Part shown: positions 17,886-27,072 of the stretch, piece by piece
How positions within the stretch are numbered: the stretch's first letter is position 1
Layout: the number at the start of each line of letters is the position of its first letter
Assembly (NCBI GenBank): GCA_036377595.1
Contig: DASUYB010000105.1
Coordinates: 62,001 to 126,000, forward strand
Length of the DNA stretch: 64,000 nucleotides
Source of the DNA: Longimicrobium sp.
Lineage (GTDB): Bacteria > Gemmatimonadota > Gemmatimonadetes > Longimicrobiales > Longimicrobiaceae
Direction: 5' to 3'
Notes under the pieces: model-generated
Databases searched by the model: none
Told to the model about the DNA's origin: nothing
Seen by the model: the letters and a program-made list of their open reading frames with translations, nothing else
Position numbers and translations under genes: made by a program

Positions 17886-20513
17886 CTACTTGTTCAGCCA
17901 GTACGTGGCCTTGATCAGGAAGACGTTGCGCGGGCCGCGGTCGAAGATGCCGCCCACGTGGTCGCTGAAGTTGAAGCGGCCGGCCTCGTCCACCCCGTTG
18001 CGGTCCTGCTGCCAGACGAAGAACAGGGTGGAGCCGGGCCGGTACTCCCAGCGCAGCACCGCGTTCCCGCGCAGCGACATGAAGCTGAAGTCGTCGTCCG
18101 CGCTCACCGCGTAGGGGTCGAACTCGAAGCTCCGCGGCCGCGCCAGCGAGCGGTAGTCGTGGAAGTCGTTGCTGGAGACGAACGGCTGCGCGAACAGCTG
18201 CAGCGACAGCGTGGGCGTGAACGTCCAGTCCAGCCGCGTGTCCATCGACACCTCCGTGGCGTCCACCGAGGCGAACACGTAGCGGTTGCCGTAGGTGGCG
18301 GTGGCCGTCGCGTCTTCCTCGGTGGTGATCCACTGCACCGGGTTGCGCGAGCGGGAAAGGCCCGGCGACAGGCTCAGCCGCACGGACGGGGTCGGGCGGT
18401 AGGTCATCCCCACGCCGCCGTTGCGGTTCCAGCCACCGTCGCCGTTGCTCGAGGTGCCCGCGTAGGCGTTGAACGACACCCGCTTCCGCGAGTCGGTGCT
18501 GGTGTTCAGGTTCAGGTTCCATCCCCCCGCCCGGCGGATGGCCGGCCCGCCGCGCGTGGCCCGGTCGTCCCAGCGGTCGAAGCTCACGCCCGCGCTCAGG
18601 CTGGTGTACCAGAAGTTCTTCCACCCCGCCTGCAGCCCGGTGCCGATGCCGTTGTAGATCACGTCGCCGCCGAAATTCCACGCGGCGTTGTGGTAGATGT
18701 ACATGGTGCGGTTGCGGAACGGCCCCGTGGGATTGTTCATCCGCTGCCCCGCGAAGGTGCTGAACGCGCGGTAGTCGCCGCGGTTCATGAAGCCGATGTC
18801 GTTGGTCTCGAACCCGGGGCTCACCTCCACGTAGGTGGCCGACGCGTCCCACTTGCCGCTGTGGCTGAGCGACAGCCCCGCGTTGTGCCCGGAGAGCGCC
18901 GTCCGCGTGGGGTCGTACTCCAGGTAGTCGGCGTCGGGACGGTTGTAGTAGTGCGCCGCGCCGCGCTGCGTCCGCGCGATCGCGTCTTCCGAGCCGCTCA
19001 CCCGCGTCCCCGCCAGGTAGCCCGTGAGCGTCCAGTCGCGGTTGTGCCAGGCGTGCGAGCCGTCGATGCCGAACATCGCCGCGCGCGAGCGCAGGTACGG
19101 GTCGAACTCGTCGCCCTTGAGGTCGCGCCCCACCCCGGTCACCATCCCGCCGAGCACCGTGGCGCCGCGGTTGAAGTCGCGGCGGACGCGCCCCACGAAG
19201 TAGTTGGTCAGCGGCTCCACCGGGTAGCGCCCGTCCACCCCGTCGATGCGGTAGTCGCCGCTCTCGCGGTTGGTCAGCGCGTCCATCAGCCCGATCGACC
19301 ATCCCCCCAGCTTTCCGCTCACCTTGGCGGCGCCCAGGATCGTGGTCGCGTCGGGCATGTGCTCCTCGTCCACGTCGTCCAGCCGGATGGCCCCTTGCGG
19401 CAGCCGGCCGATGCGGCGCGAGTAGAAGAACTGGGTGAAGCCGTAGCTGTTGAAGGTGCTGAGGCTGCCGAACTGGAAGATGTCGGCGCCCTCCATGAAG
19501 AACGGCCGCCGCTCGGGGAAGAAGGTCTCGAACGCGGAGAGGTTCACCACCGCGGGGTCCACCTCCACCTGCCCGAAGTCGGGGTTGATCGTCGCCGAGA
19601 GGGTGAGCCCGCCGGGGAGCCCGGCCTTCAGGTCCGCGCCCATCCCCCCGGCGAAGTTGCTGGCGCCGGTGAAGTGCGTGCGGTCGGCGCTGGGAACGCG
19701 GTCGAGCCTGCTGCTGACGTAGGGCAGCACCTCCAGCCGGTGCGCCTGCCGCATCCCCTGCAGCCCCTCCAGCTCGCCGAAGAGCGAGACGAAGGCGTTG
19801 GAGTTGGGGGGGATGGGGGCCCAGAAGTCTACCTCGCCGTGGCGCGCCAGGTAGCGGCGGAAGTTCAATCCCCACCGCCCGCCCGCGTTCACCGTGGCGG
19901 CGTTGAAGCGCAGCTGCGAGAGGGGGATGCGGAACTCGGCGGTCCACCCGGCGCTGTCCACGTGGGCGGCGCCGTCCCACACTGCGTCCCAGTCGAAGTC
20001 GACCCCCTCGCCGTCGTTGTAGCGCAGGAAGTCGTCCTTCACCCCGCGCGGGTTCAGCCCGAAGACGAACGCCGTGCGCTTGTCGTTGTAGCTGTCGATG
20101 AACACCCGCGCGCCGTCGGACTCGGAGCCCTGGTCGCGCCGGGTGAGCTGGGCCATGATCGAGTCGGGATGCGTGTCGTGCATCCGCATCCCCACGTACA
20201 CCGCCTCGCCGTCGAACAGGATGCGCGCCTCGGTGCGCTGCGTGGCGGGCTGCCCCTCGTTGGGGCCCTGCTGGATGAAGTCGCCCGCGGCCGTGGCGGT
20301 GGCCCAGGCCTCCTCGTCGAGCTTGCCGTCCACGTGGATCTGGATGGCGGCCGCGGCGCGCAGCGAGCGCTGCGGGTTGCCGGCCGAGCCCGCGGCCCGC
20401 GCCGGCTGCGAGTCGGTGCTCGCCGCCGAGGTGATCTGCGCGGCCGCCGGACGGGCCGCCAGCAGCGCCGCGACGGCCAGGAGCCCAAGGCGCGGCAGGG
20501 TGCGTTCGAACAT
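17886..20513 (-). CDS. DUF5916 outer-membrane protein with CBM9-like domain, copy 1
   Basis: The protein has 875 residues and a signal peptide ending AAAQ near residue 26. A carbohydrate-binding family 9-like domain comes next (IQIHVDGKLDEEAWATA near 58, then ARILFDGEAVYVGMRMHD and RVFIDSYNDKRTAFVFGLNPRGVKDD). A long beta-strand-rich domain follows with FGQVEVDPAVVNLSAFETFFPERRPFFMEGADIF, the DUF5916 signature. The C terminus (NVFLIKATYWLNK) ends in alternating hydrophobics, as expected for an outer-membrane barrel. Its function is unknown; a glycan-related role is often guessed from the CBM9 part. A 901-residue paralogue is at 38493. A BlaI-like operator lies about 400 bp upstream. Confidence 0.85.
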   Translation of the reverse strand: MFERTLPRLGLLAVAALLAARPAAAQITSAASTDSQPARAAGSAGNPQRSLRAAAAIQIHVDGKLDEEAWATATAAGDFIQQGPNEGQPATQRTEARILFDGEAVYVGMRMHDTHPDSIMAQLTRRDQGSESDGARVFIDSYNDKRTAFVFGLNPRGVKDDFLRYNDGEGVDFDWDAVWDGAAHVDSAGWTAEFRIPLSQLRFNAATVNAGGRWGLNFRRYLARHGEVDFWAPIPPNSNAFVSLFGELEGLQGMRQAHRLEVLPYVSSRLDRVPSADRTHFTGASNFAGGMGADLKAGLPGGLTLSATINPDFGQVEVDPAVVNLSAFETFFPERRPFFMEGADIFQFGSLSTFNSYGFTQFFYSRRIGRLPQGAIRLDDVDEEHMPDATTILGAAKVSGKLGGWSIGLMDALTNRESGDYRIDGVDGRYPVEPLTNYFVGRVRRDFNRGATVLGGMVTGVGRDLKGDEFDPYLRSRAAMFGIDGSHAWHNRDWTLTGYLAGTRVSGSEDAIARTQRGAAHYYNRPDADYLEYDPTRTALSGHNAGLSLSHSGKWDASATYVEVSPGFETNDIGFMNRGDYRAFSTFAGQRMNNPTGPFRNRTMYIYHNAAWNFGGDVIYNGIGTGLQAGWKNFWYTSLSAGVSFDRWDDRATRGGPAIRRAGGWNLNLNTSTDSRKRVSFNAYAGTSSNGDGGWNRNGGVGMTYRPTPSVRLSLSPGLSRSRNPVQWITTEEDATATATYGNRYVFASVDATEVSMDTRLDWTFTPTLSLQLFAQPFVSSNDFHDYRSLARPRSFEFDPYAVSADDDFSFMSLRGNAVLRWEYRPGSTLFFVWQQDRNGVDEAGRFNFSDHVGGIFDRGPRNVFLIKATYWLNK

Positions 20514-20980
20514 CGGAAGTACTCCGAAGGAGAGGGTTTCGAGGCGGCCATGACCGCGGCGCGCCTGCGGGGTCCGGCTCTGTGGTAACTACGGTTGTTT
20601 GCGGCTCTGCCGCGTACGTGCGGTGACGGCGTTTGGATTCACCGTTTCCGCGAAAGGTTGTAAGCAGCGGGCGGAGACGGATGGGCGGGTCGGCCTCGCG
20701 GCCTTCCGCGCCCACCCGCCGGGGCGGCCACCCTCCAGGGACCGCCGCCGGGCTCCCTCCGCTGTGCGGAAGGAGCGGAAATCCGCCGCCATTCGCAACT
20801 TCGGTGGGCCGGGCGGCACGTCCGCCGTGACGAGCGGGCCCTGCGGTGTGACGCCCCGTCGCGGCTCCGCGTTTACCGGCAACGGTGGACGCCGCGCACG
20901 CCTAATCCCGCGCTAATATTTTAGCACCCTGGGCGACGAAACCGCCGGTGTGGGTCCGGCGGGATCGTGTCACGGAGGGA
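20514..20980. other. 467-bp spacer upstream of DUF5916 copy 1
   Basis: The spacer contains the 16-bp BlaI-like motif at 20911-20926, about 400 bp before the start of the minus-strand DUF5916 gene, and otherwise GC-rich sequence. Open frames on both strands here have no ribosome site or family match and are taken as chance. If the promoter is at the motif, the DUF5916 mRNA would have an unusually long leader. Confidence 0.4.
20911..20926. promoter_or_regulatory. BlaI-type operator candidate (CGCTAATATTTTAGCA)
   Basis: Inner palindrome GCTAA/TTAGC. Three further copies of the pattern (G-C/T-TAA...TAGCA, 16 bp) lie before blaI (23041) and before the second DUF5916 gene (41342 and 41379). The AT-rich context within GC-rich DNA supports a promoter. 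Confidence 0.5.
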
Positions 20981-22609
20981 TCAGGCCCCGCCGGTGTCGT
21001 CCGCGTTCTCGCCGTCGTGCGCCGCGGCGATCTCGCTCACCGCGCCCAGGATGCGCAGCCCCAGGTCGGTCTTCTGCTGCCGGCGCATCGCCACGCGGCG
21101 GGCGTTCTCCGTCTTCCGCTGCAGCGAGTTGCGGGTGGCGCGCGACTTCGGGCAGGAAGTGTCCGCGGGCGCCAGCGCCGAGGCCAGCGCCTTCAGGTCC
21201 GCGTCGATCCGCAGCTGCCCGCGCGAGGTCACGGCGCGCACGCCGTGACCCTCGAAGCGCACCTCCACGCCGTTCCCCACGCGGATGCGCGCGTGGACTT
21301 CGCTCCCGTCCACCGTCGCCACCACGGCGCCGTCGTTCGAGGCCAGGCGCACCGGCTCCTCGCGCCGCGGCTCCGTCCGCGGCGTGCGGGCCGCGGCGGA
21401 GGTGTGCCCGGACGGATGCGCGGCCGCGTGCGCGTTTCTCCGCGGCGCCGACGTCCGCGGCGCATCGGAGACGCGCTGCGCGGGGAAGACCTGGTAGGTG
21501 CCGTGGATCGACGGCTGGCGCTCGGTGACCCAGCTCTCGCCGGGGCGGACGTTCCAGCTGCGCGCCTCGGGCATCTTCCACGCGATCACCCGCGTCTCCG
21601 CGCTCGGGGACGGGGCCTGCGCGCGCTCCGACGGCGCCACGGCGGCCAGCGGGAGCGAGGCGAGGAGGACGGCGCCCGCGCAGACGGCGGCGGTGCGGCG
21701 GGTGACGGCGCGGCGGTCGCGCGTGGCCTCGAGCACGGCGCGCACGCGGCCCTCCAGGTGGCTCGGCCGCGCCATCGCGATCGCCGCGGCCAGCGCCGGC
21801 GCGCGGTACGTCCGGGCGACGTCGAGGAGGTGGCCGGCATACTCCGACGCGCGCGCGCCCGCGGCGAGGACCAGGTCGTCGCACGCCTGCTCGCGCTCGA
21901 TCCGCATCTTCCGCGCGGCCCACCAAGCGCCGGGATGGAACCAGTAGAGCGCGCAGCAGATCTCGGCCAGCAGCTGCATCAGGCAGTCGCGCCGGGCCAC
22001 GTGCGCCAGCTCGTGGAGAAGGACGACGCGCCGCCGCTCCGGCCCCCACCCGTCCGCCTCGGCGGGAAGGAGGACTGCGGGGCGGAAGGCGCCCCAGGTC
22101 AGCGGCATGGCCGCGTCGCGGCTGCGCAGGAGGACCACGGGGCGGCGCACGCCGACGGCCGCGCCGAAGCGCTCGAGGAGATCCGTCCACGCGGGATCGG
22201 TCACCGGCTCGGCCCCGCGCGCGAGCCGGGCCACGCCGCGCAGCCCGATCGCCAGCCGCGCGAGCACGACGATCGTCCCCGCCGCCCAGACGGCCAGGAA
22301 GAGCAGGACGACGGGATGAATCGCCGAGCCGCTCATGACCACGTCGCCCCCCGTCTCCGAAGCCGCGGCGGCCGCGGGGCGGAGGAAGGCGAGGAGCTCC
22401 GGCTTCCAGTCGGGGAGGAGGATGGCGAGCGCGGGGAGCGCCAGCAGCCCGCCCAGCCCCAGCGTCCACACCAGGTGGCGAGCCGCAGCGGAGCCCCGCC
22501 GCAGCAGGCGCGCGCCCCCGGCGGCCGCGCCCAGCAGCAGCGTGGACTTGGCCACGATCAGGGCGGCGGACGCCAGCGCGGGCGCCCAGGCGGCGGGGGC
22601 TGCGGTCAT
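20981..22609 (-). CDS. BlaR1-type M56 membrane metallopeptidase sensor
   Basis: The protein has 542 residues. The N-terminal half has several membrane segments and a cytoplasmic zinc protease domain with VVLLHELAHVARRDCLMQL (HELAH, HExxH) followed by a downstream Glu in EREQACDDLVL. A further membrane segment (VCAGAVLLASLPLAAVA) leads to an extracytoplasmic C-terminal domain of about 230 residues. It lacks the penicillin-binding fold of classical BlaR1, so the ligand is unknown. In this family, sensing activates the protease and leads to removal of the BlaI repressor. It begins 2 bp after the blaI-like gene ends, a tight operon. Confidence 0.85.
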   Translation of the reverse strand: MTAAPAAWAPALASAALIVAKSTLLLGAAAGGARLLRRGSAAARHLVWTLGLGGLLALPALAILLPDWKPELLAFLRPAAAAASETGGDVVMSGSAIHPVVLLFLAVWAAGTIVVLARLAIGLRGVARLARGAEPVTDPAWTDLLERFGAAVGVRRPVVLLRSRDAAMPLTWGAFRPAVLLPAEADGWGPERRRVVLLHELAHVARRDCLMQLLAEICCALYWFHPGAWWAARKMRIEREQACDDLVLAAGARASEYAGHLLDVARTYRAPALAAAIAMARPSHLEGRVRAVLEATRDRRAVTRRTAAVCAGAVLLASLPLAAVAPSERAQAPSPSAETRVIAWKMPEARSWNVRPGESWVTERQPSIHGTYQVFPAQRVSDAPRTSAPRRNAHAAAHPSGHTSAAARTPRTEPRREEPVRLASNDGAVVATVDGSEVHARIRVGNGVEVRFEGHGVRAVTSRGQLRIDADLKALASALAPADTSCPKSRATRNSLQRKTENARRVAMRRQQKTDLGLRILGAVSEIAAAHDGENADDTGGA

Positions 22610-22611
22610 GG

Positions 22612-23004
22612 TCAGCGTCCCTGCTTGCGTGCTTCGTCGATGAGCCGCGACAGGCGGTCGAGCTCGTCCTCGGAGAGCCCGTTCTCCGGCAGCTCCAGCA
22701 GCGCGGCCACGGCGGCCTCGGCGCTGCCGCCGAAGAAGGTGCGCACCAGGTGCGACAGGGCGTCGCTCTTCACCGCGTCGCGCGGCACGGTGGGCAAGTA
22801 CAGATAACGGGGGCCGTCCTGCTCGTGTTTCAGGTGGCCCTTCTCTTCGAGGATGCGCATCAGCGCGCGGACGGCCGAGTAGCTGGGCGGGTCGGGAAGG
22901 CGCTCGAGCACGTCGCTCACGCTGGCCTTCCCCATCCGGTAGACCACGTCCATGATCTGCCGTTCCCGGCGGCTGAGCTGGGAGAGCGCGGTGTTCCGGT
23001 TCAT
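22612..23004 (-). CDS. BlaI/MecI-type repressor
   Basis: The 130-residue protein has the BlaI length and layout. A winged helix occupies residues 5-75 (LSRRERQIMDVVYRMGKASVSDVLERL, then YSAVRALMRILEEKGHLKHEQDGPRYLYLP). A C-terminal dimerisation segment follows (DALSHLVRTFFGGSAEAAVAALLE, LSEDELDRLSRLIDEAR). It binds operators as a dimer and is inactivated by its BlaR1 partner, encoded immediately downstream. A perfect inverted repeat at 23041-23056 lies 36 bp upstream of the start codon, so autorepression is likely. The same motif upstream of two DUF5916 genes suggests these are its targets. Confidence 0.88.
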   Translation of the reverse strand: MNRNTALSQLSRRERQIMDVVYRMGKASVSDVLERLPDPPSYSAVRALMRILEEKGHLKHEQDGPRYLYLPTVPRDAVKSDALSHLVRTFFGGSAEAAVAALLELPENGLSEDELDRLSRLIDEARKQGR

Positions 23005-23040
23005 CTGGGGCTGTGATTCCGAGGAGGCAGCGGGTCTCGC

Positions 23041-23056
23041 TGCTAAAACTCTAGCA
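23041..23056. promoter_or_regulatory. BlaI-type operator (TGCTAAAACTCTAGCA)
   Basis: Inverted repeat TGCTA-N6-TAGCA, 36 bp upstream of the blaI start codon in an AT-rich patch of otherwise GC-rich DNA. It matches in length and ends the motifs at 20911, 41342 and 41379. Confidence 0.6.
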
Positions 23057-23181
23057 CTCGGAATGAATACCCCTCCCCACCCGCCCCGTCAAGCATCGCG
23101 ACGAAGAACGCGGAGTGGAGATGGGTTCTGACGATCCTCACGAATCCTTTACAGGTGAGTCCGAACGACGAAGCAAATGCC

Positions 23182-23373
23182 TGTCATTCCGAGCGCCGCC
23201 GCATGCTGGATATTGCGTCCGCACCGATGTCTGCGCGGCGGCCGAGGAATCTGTGGCCGAGGTACGTGCCGACCCTCGTATGTCGTTGCGTGGACAGGCT
23301 ATAGATTCCTCGGGAGCCGCCCGGATGATCGTCACTTCGCCGGTTTGGCGCGGCGGCTCCGCTCGGAATGACA
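23182..23373. repeat. Large inverted repeat, variant GTCATTCCGAG/GAGGAATCT
   Basis: TGTCATTCCGAGCG (23182-23195) is mirrored exactly by CGCTCGGAATGACA at 23360-23373, with inner GAGGAATCT and AGATTCCTC. It has the same layout as the pair at 13111-13304 with altered core words, so it is a related element. It fills most of the 450-bp gap between blaI and namZ. Confidence 0.7.
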
Positions 23374-23454
23374 TCGCTTTGGATCGTCCTCAAACGAAGA
23401 AGGACACGGGGCGATGCGGCTCCGTGTCCTTCTCGAAATCTTCCGATCTGCAGG

Positions 23455-24786
23455 CTACTCGGCGGGATACAGGCGGTACGGGGCGATGGTGCGCTCCCAC
23501 TGCGCGTCCTCGCGCTGCCAGCGGGCGAAGATGGCGCGCGGGTCGTCGCCGCGGCGCACGGCGGCGGGCGCCCACTCGCTCCCCAGCATCTGCCGCATCG
23601 AGCCCATCCCCAGCGCCTCGGGATACATCTTCCGCAGCTCGACCAGGAAGACGAGCGCGGTCAGCACCGGCTGGTACGCCTCGCGGTCGATGATGACCAG
23701 GCGCACGCCGTGGCAGCGCCGCCCGGGGAACTGCATCCAGCCGACGCCGCGCGGCGTCCAGTCCGCCTGCTCGAAGCGCACGCCCGGCAGGTCGTAGGCG
23801 CGCACCCGCCGCAGCAGCGCCGCGCCGTCCACGTAGGGCGCGCCCACGTAGCTGAACGGCGCCTCGGTGCCGCGGCCCACGTTCAGGTTCGTCGTCTCCA
23901 GCATCACCAGCCCGCTGAAGCTGAGCGCCGCGTCGAGCGAGCGGATGTTGGGCGACGGGTTGATCCACGGCAGCCCCGTCTGGTCGAACCAGCTGTTCCC
24001 CCGCCACCCGGCGACGGGCACGACCTTCAGCTTCACGCCCAGCCGGAACTCGCCGTTGACGTAGCGCGCCAGCTCGCCCGCGGTCAGCCCGTGGCGCAGG
24101 GGGACCGGGTACGCGCCGGTGATCAGCGGTCCGTGCGTGCGCATCTCCCAGTGCATCAGCGGGCCTTCCACGCGCGCGGTGACCGGGTTGGGGCGATCGA
24201 GAACGATGAAGGGGAGGTTGCGCCGGGCCGCCTCCTCCATCGCGAAGGTCATCGTCCACACGTAGGTGTACGGCCGCGCGCCGATGTCCTGGATGTCGAA
24301 GAGGAGCACATCCACGTCGCGCAGCATGGCGCCGGTGGGCCGCTCCGTGGCGCCGTAGAGCGAGTAGACGGGGACACCGGTGCGCGCGTCGCGGCCGCCG
24401 GCGATGTGCTCGCCCCCGTCGATGTTGCCGCGGATGCCGTGCTCGGGCCCGAACAGCGCGGTCAGCCGCACGCCCGGCGTCCCGAACAGCACGTCCACGT
24501 CGCTGCGCCCGTCGCGGGTGACGGCGGTGTGGTTGGTGATGAGCCCCACGCGCTTCCCCCGCACCAGGTGCAGCGAGTCGCGGATCAGCACCTCGATCCC
24601 CGGCAGCGGCGCCAGCGCGTCCGGGCCGGACGACGCCCGTTCCGGCGCGGTCGCGAACGCGCGCGGCAGCTGGACCGGCATGGAGACGGCGACGTCGTGC
24701 GCCACCATCGGCCAGGCGAGGGCGGCCGCGAGCGCGGCGGCGGGCACGGCCGCGGCGGCGGCGCGGGAAAACGGAAACGTCGGCAT
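23455..24786 (-). CDS. namZ: DUF1343 exo-beta-N-acetylmuramidase (NamZ type)
   Basis: The protein has 443 residues with an N-terminal export signal. DUF1343 motifs appear in order: RVGLITNHTAVTRDGRSDVDVL near residue 78, LTALFGPEHGIRGNIDGGE near 110, PVYSLYGATERPT, LLFDIQDIGARPYTYVWTM, IVLDRPNPVTA, and later GWRGNSWFDQTGLPWINPSPNI. Characterised members (NamZ, GH171) remove MurNAc from the non-reducing end of peptidoglycan fragments, so the role is likely cell-wall recycling or scavenging in the periplasm. It is transcribed divergently from the M28 peptidase. A leftward repeat follows its stop. The family is certain; the enzymatic role is inferred from it. Confidence 0.85.
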   Translation of the reverse strand: MPTFPFSRAAAAAVPAAALAAALAWPMVAHDVAVSMPVQLPRAFATAPERASSGPDALAPLPGIEVLIRDSLHLVRGKRVGLITNHTAVTRDGRSDVDVLFGTPGVRLTALFGPEHGIRGNIDGGEHIAGGRDARTGVPVYSLYGATERPTGAMLRDVDVLLFDIQDIGARPYTYVWTMTFAMEEAARRNLPFIVLDRPNPVTARVEGPLMHWEMRTHGPLITGAYPVPLRHGLTAGELARYVNGEFRLGVKLKVVPVAGWRGNSWFDQTGLPWINPSPNIRSLDAALSFSGLVMLETTNLNVGRGTEAPFSYVGAPYVDGAALLRRVRAYDLPGVRFEQADWTPRGVGWMQFPGRRCHGVRLVIIDREAYQPVLTALVFLVELRKMYPEALGMGSMRQMLGSEWAPAAVRRGDDPRAIFARWQREDAQWERTIAPYRLYPAE

Positions 24787-25174
24787 GGTGCTGCGCTGGT
24801 GCGGGTTCTACGGGCGGAGCGACGGAAGCTCGCGGTCGCGGTCCGTCGCGACACGCCGGGCGCGGGTGGAAGGGTCGGGTTGTGCGTGGGGGGGTGACGC
24901 GCGGGGCGAATCCGGCTTCGACCACTTCTACCGTCCGGCCCGGTCGATTGATCCAGCGCCGTATCAACAACTTCGGTATACGATACCCCGCCGCGCAACC
25001 GTGCCGCTCGGACGTCCTTGCGCGTCGCCGCGGCGATGGCGGCTGGATCGTGGCGGGATCGCCCTCTCGATCGCCGCGACATCGCCGGCCGCGCACTTTC
25101 GCCCATCCTCGTGCACCCGGCATATTCCGGGCATCTCCGCTCTCGCCGTGACGCAATCGAACCGGGACCACCGC
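24787..25174. promoter_or_regulatory. 388-bp divergent promoter region, namZ / M28 peptidase
   Basis: The region separates two divergent genes and must hold both promoters. A palindrome GGTATACGATACC at 24975-24987 lies in its only AT-rich patch and could be an operator. No sigma-70 pair with normal spacing stands out. No gene is visible. Confidence 0.4.
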
Positions 25175-26275
25175 ATGCGCGCATCGCCGTCCATCTCCCT
25201 CCGCCATCTCCCCCTGCTCGTCCTAGCGATCTCGCCCGCCGCGTGCGCGCGCGGGACTGCCCCCGGGCCGGCGACCGGGCCCGCCACGGCGGTGATCCCG
25301 GCGCGCACGACGGAGGCGGAGGTGCGCGCGGAGGAGCTCGCGCTGTCGGACGACTCGATGTCGGGGCGCTTCACCGGCACGCCGGGGATGCACCGCGCGG
25401 CGCGCTATCTGGCCGGCGTCTTCCGCCAGATCGGCCTGGAGCCGGCGGGCGACGACGGCTACCTGCAGCGCATGCCGCTGGCGTGGCGCTCCGCCGGCGG
25501 GACGCGCGTTCCGCGGCTGCTGGCGTCGTGGGCGGACACGACCGGCGTGGCCGCAGGCGATCGCGGCGTCGGCGTGAACGTGGTCGGCATCCTGCGCGGC
25601 AGCGACCCCGAGCTGCGCAACCAGGTGGTGCTGGTGGACGCGCACTACGACCACATCGGCACCGCGCGCCTCGGCGCCGGCTGCCGCGCGATGGGCGCGG
25701 ACACCATCTGCAACGGCGCCGACGACGACGCGTCCGGGGTGGTGACCGTGCTGGAGATCGCCCGCGAGCTCAAGCGCGGCCCGGCGCCGCAGCGCACCGT
25801 CGTCTTCCTGCTCACCACGGGCGAGGAGGTGGGGCTGCTGGGGACGAGCTGGTACATCCAGCATCCCGTGGTCCCGCTGGAGCGGACGGTCGCGAACCTG
25901 GAGATCGAGATGATCGGCCGCCCCGACCCGCAGGCCGGTGGCGCGGGGAAGGCGTGGCTGACCGGATACGAGCGCTCGACGATGGGCGACATGCTCGCCT
26001 CCGCGGGGATCCCCATCGTGGCCGACCCGCGGCCCGACCAGCAGTTCTTCGAGCGCAGCGACAACATCGCCTTCGCGCGGCGCGGAATCCCGGCGCATAC
26101 CCTCTCCACCTTCAACCTCCACGACGACTACCACACCGCCGCCGACGACGCGACACGCATCGACTTCGCGCACATGACCGAGGTGATCCGCGCCGCCGCG
26201 CGGGCGACACGGATGCTCGCGGACGGCCCCGCGCCGGTGTGGAAGCCCGGCGGCCAACCGCCGGCGCGCCCGTGA
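25175..26275 (+). CDS. Secreted M28-family zinc aminopeptidase
   Basis: The protein has 366 residues. The N-terminal hydrophobic stretch (LRHLPLLVLAISPAACARG) is a signal peptide, possibly of lipoprotein type, though Pro precedes the usual lipobox. The peptidase core shows the five zinc-ligand regions of M28: VLVDAHYDHIG, GADDDASGVVTVLE, LLTTGEEVGLLG (catalytic Glu plus ligand), NLEIEMIGRPD and FNLHDDYHTAADD. It likely trims peptides in the periplasm. ATG 25175 is chosen because the signal starts there. Its TGA overlaps a GTG (GTGA), so it may be coupled to the ABC genes. Confidence 0.85.
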   Translation: MRASPSISLRHLPLLVLAISPAACARGTAPGPATGPATAVIPARTTEAEVRAEELALSDDSMSGRFTGTPGMHRAARYLAGVFRQIGLEPAGDDGYLQRMPLAWRSAGGTRVPRLLASWADTTGVAAGDRGVGVNVVGILRGSDPELRNQVVLVDAHYDHIGTARLGAGCRAMGADTICNGADDDASGVVTVLEIARELKRGPAPQRTVVFLLTTGEEVGLLGTSWYIQHPVVPLERTVANLEIEMIGRPDPQAGGAGKAWLTGYERSTMGDMLASAGIPIVADPRPDQQFFERSDNIAFARRGIPAHTLSTFNLHDDYHTAADDATRIDFAHMTEVIRAAARATRMLADGPAPVWKPGGQPPARP

Positions 26276-27072
26276 GCGTCCCCTTCGACGCGATGCACGG
26301 CGCCGCTCCCGATCCGCCGCCGGTGATCGAAATCGCCGGCCTCTCCAAGCACTACGGCGACCGGGTGGCCGTGGACGGGCTCACCTTCTCCGTGCCGCCG
26401 GGCGAGATCGTGGGCCTCGTGGGCCCCAACGGCGCGGGGAAGACCACCACGCTGCGAGCCATCGCCGGCATCCACCCGCCCAGCGCGGGAACGGTGCGCG
26501 TGGCCGGCTTCGACGTGGTCCGCCAGCCGGTGGAGGCGCGGCGGCGGCTGGCGATGGTGCCCGACGAGCCCGCGCTCTTCGCGTCGCTGACGGTGTGGGA
26601 GCACCTGGAGTTCACCGCGCGCATCTACGGCGTGCGCGAGTGGCAGGGGCCCGGCGCCGCGCTGCTGGACGAGCTGGAGCTGGCCGACCGCCGCGGCTCG
26701 CTGGCCGACGAGCTGTCGCGGGGGATGCGGCAGAAGGTGGCCGTGGCCTGCGCGCTCCTGCACGAACCCGCCGCGCTCCTCTTCGACGAGCCGCTGACGG
26801 GGCTGGACCCGCGGGGGATCCGCACGCTCTACGACGCCATCCGACGGCGCGCGGCGGCGGGCGCGGCGGTGCTCCTCTCGAGCCACCTGCTGGGGCAGAT
26901 CGAGGGGCTGTGCACCGGCTTCGCGGTGATGCGGCAGGGGCGCCTCCTCTTCGCCGGGCGGCGCGAGGAGATGCGCGAGCGGTACGCGGACGTGGGCGGC
27001 TCGCTCGAGGAGGTGTTCTTCCACCTCACCGAGGGCCCGGCCGCCGCGCCCGCGGAGACGGCGGCGCGGTGA
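26272..27072 (+). CDS. ABC transporter ATP-binding protein
   Basis: The protein has 266 residues from GTG 26272, which overlaps the preceding stop as GTGA; ATG 26293 is an alternative. Walker A is VGPNGAGKTTTL near residue 45, the signature is ELSRGMRQKVAVACALL near 145, and Walker B is ALLFDEPLTGLDPRG, with the switch His in LLSSHLLGQIE. The short form and the EVFFHLTEG ending fit ABC-2-type exporter ATPases. It is followed with a 4-bp GTGA overlap by its membrane partner. The exported substrate is unknown. Confidence 0.9.
   Translation: MSVPFDAMHGAAPDPPPVIEIAGLSKHYGDRVAVDGLTFSVPPGEIVGLVGPNGAGKTTTLRAIAGIHPPSAGTVRVAGFDVVRQPVEARRRLAMVPDEPALFASLTVWEHLEFTARIYGVREWQGPGAALLDELELADRRGSLADELSRGMRQKVAVACALLHEPAALLFDEPLTGLDPRGIRTLYDAIRRRAAAGAAVLLSSHLLGQIEGLCTGFAVMRQGRLLFAGRREEMRERYADVGGSLEEVFFHLTEGPAAAPAETAAR

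Noticed and set aside
20589-20882. A 97-codon minus-strand frame in the spacer before DUF5916 copy 1
   Set aside because: It has no ribosome site, no family and equally long frames on the other strand; it is treated as non-coding leader.
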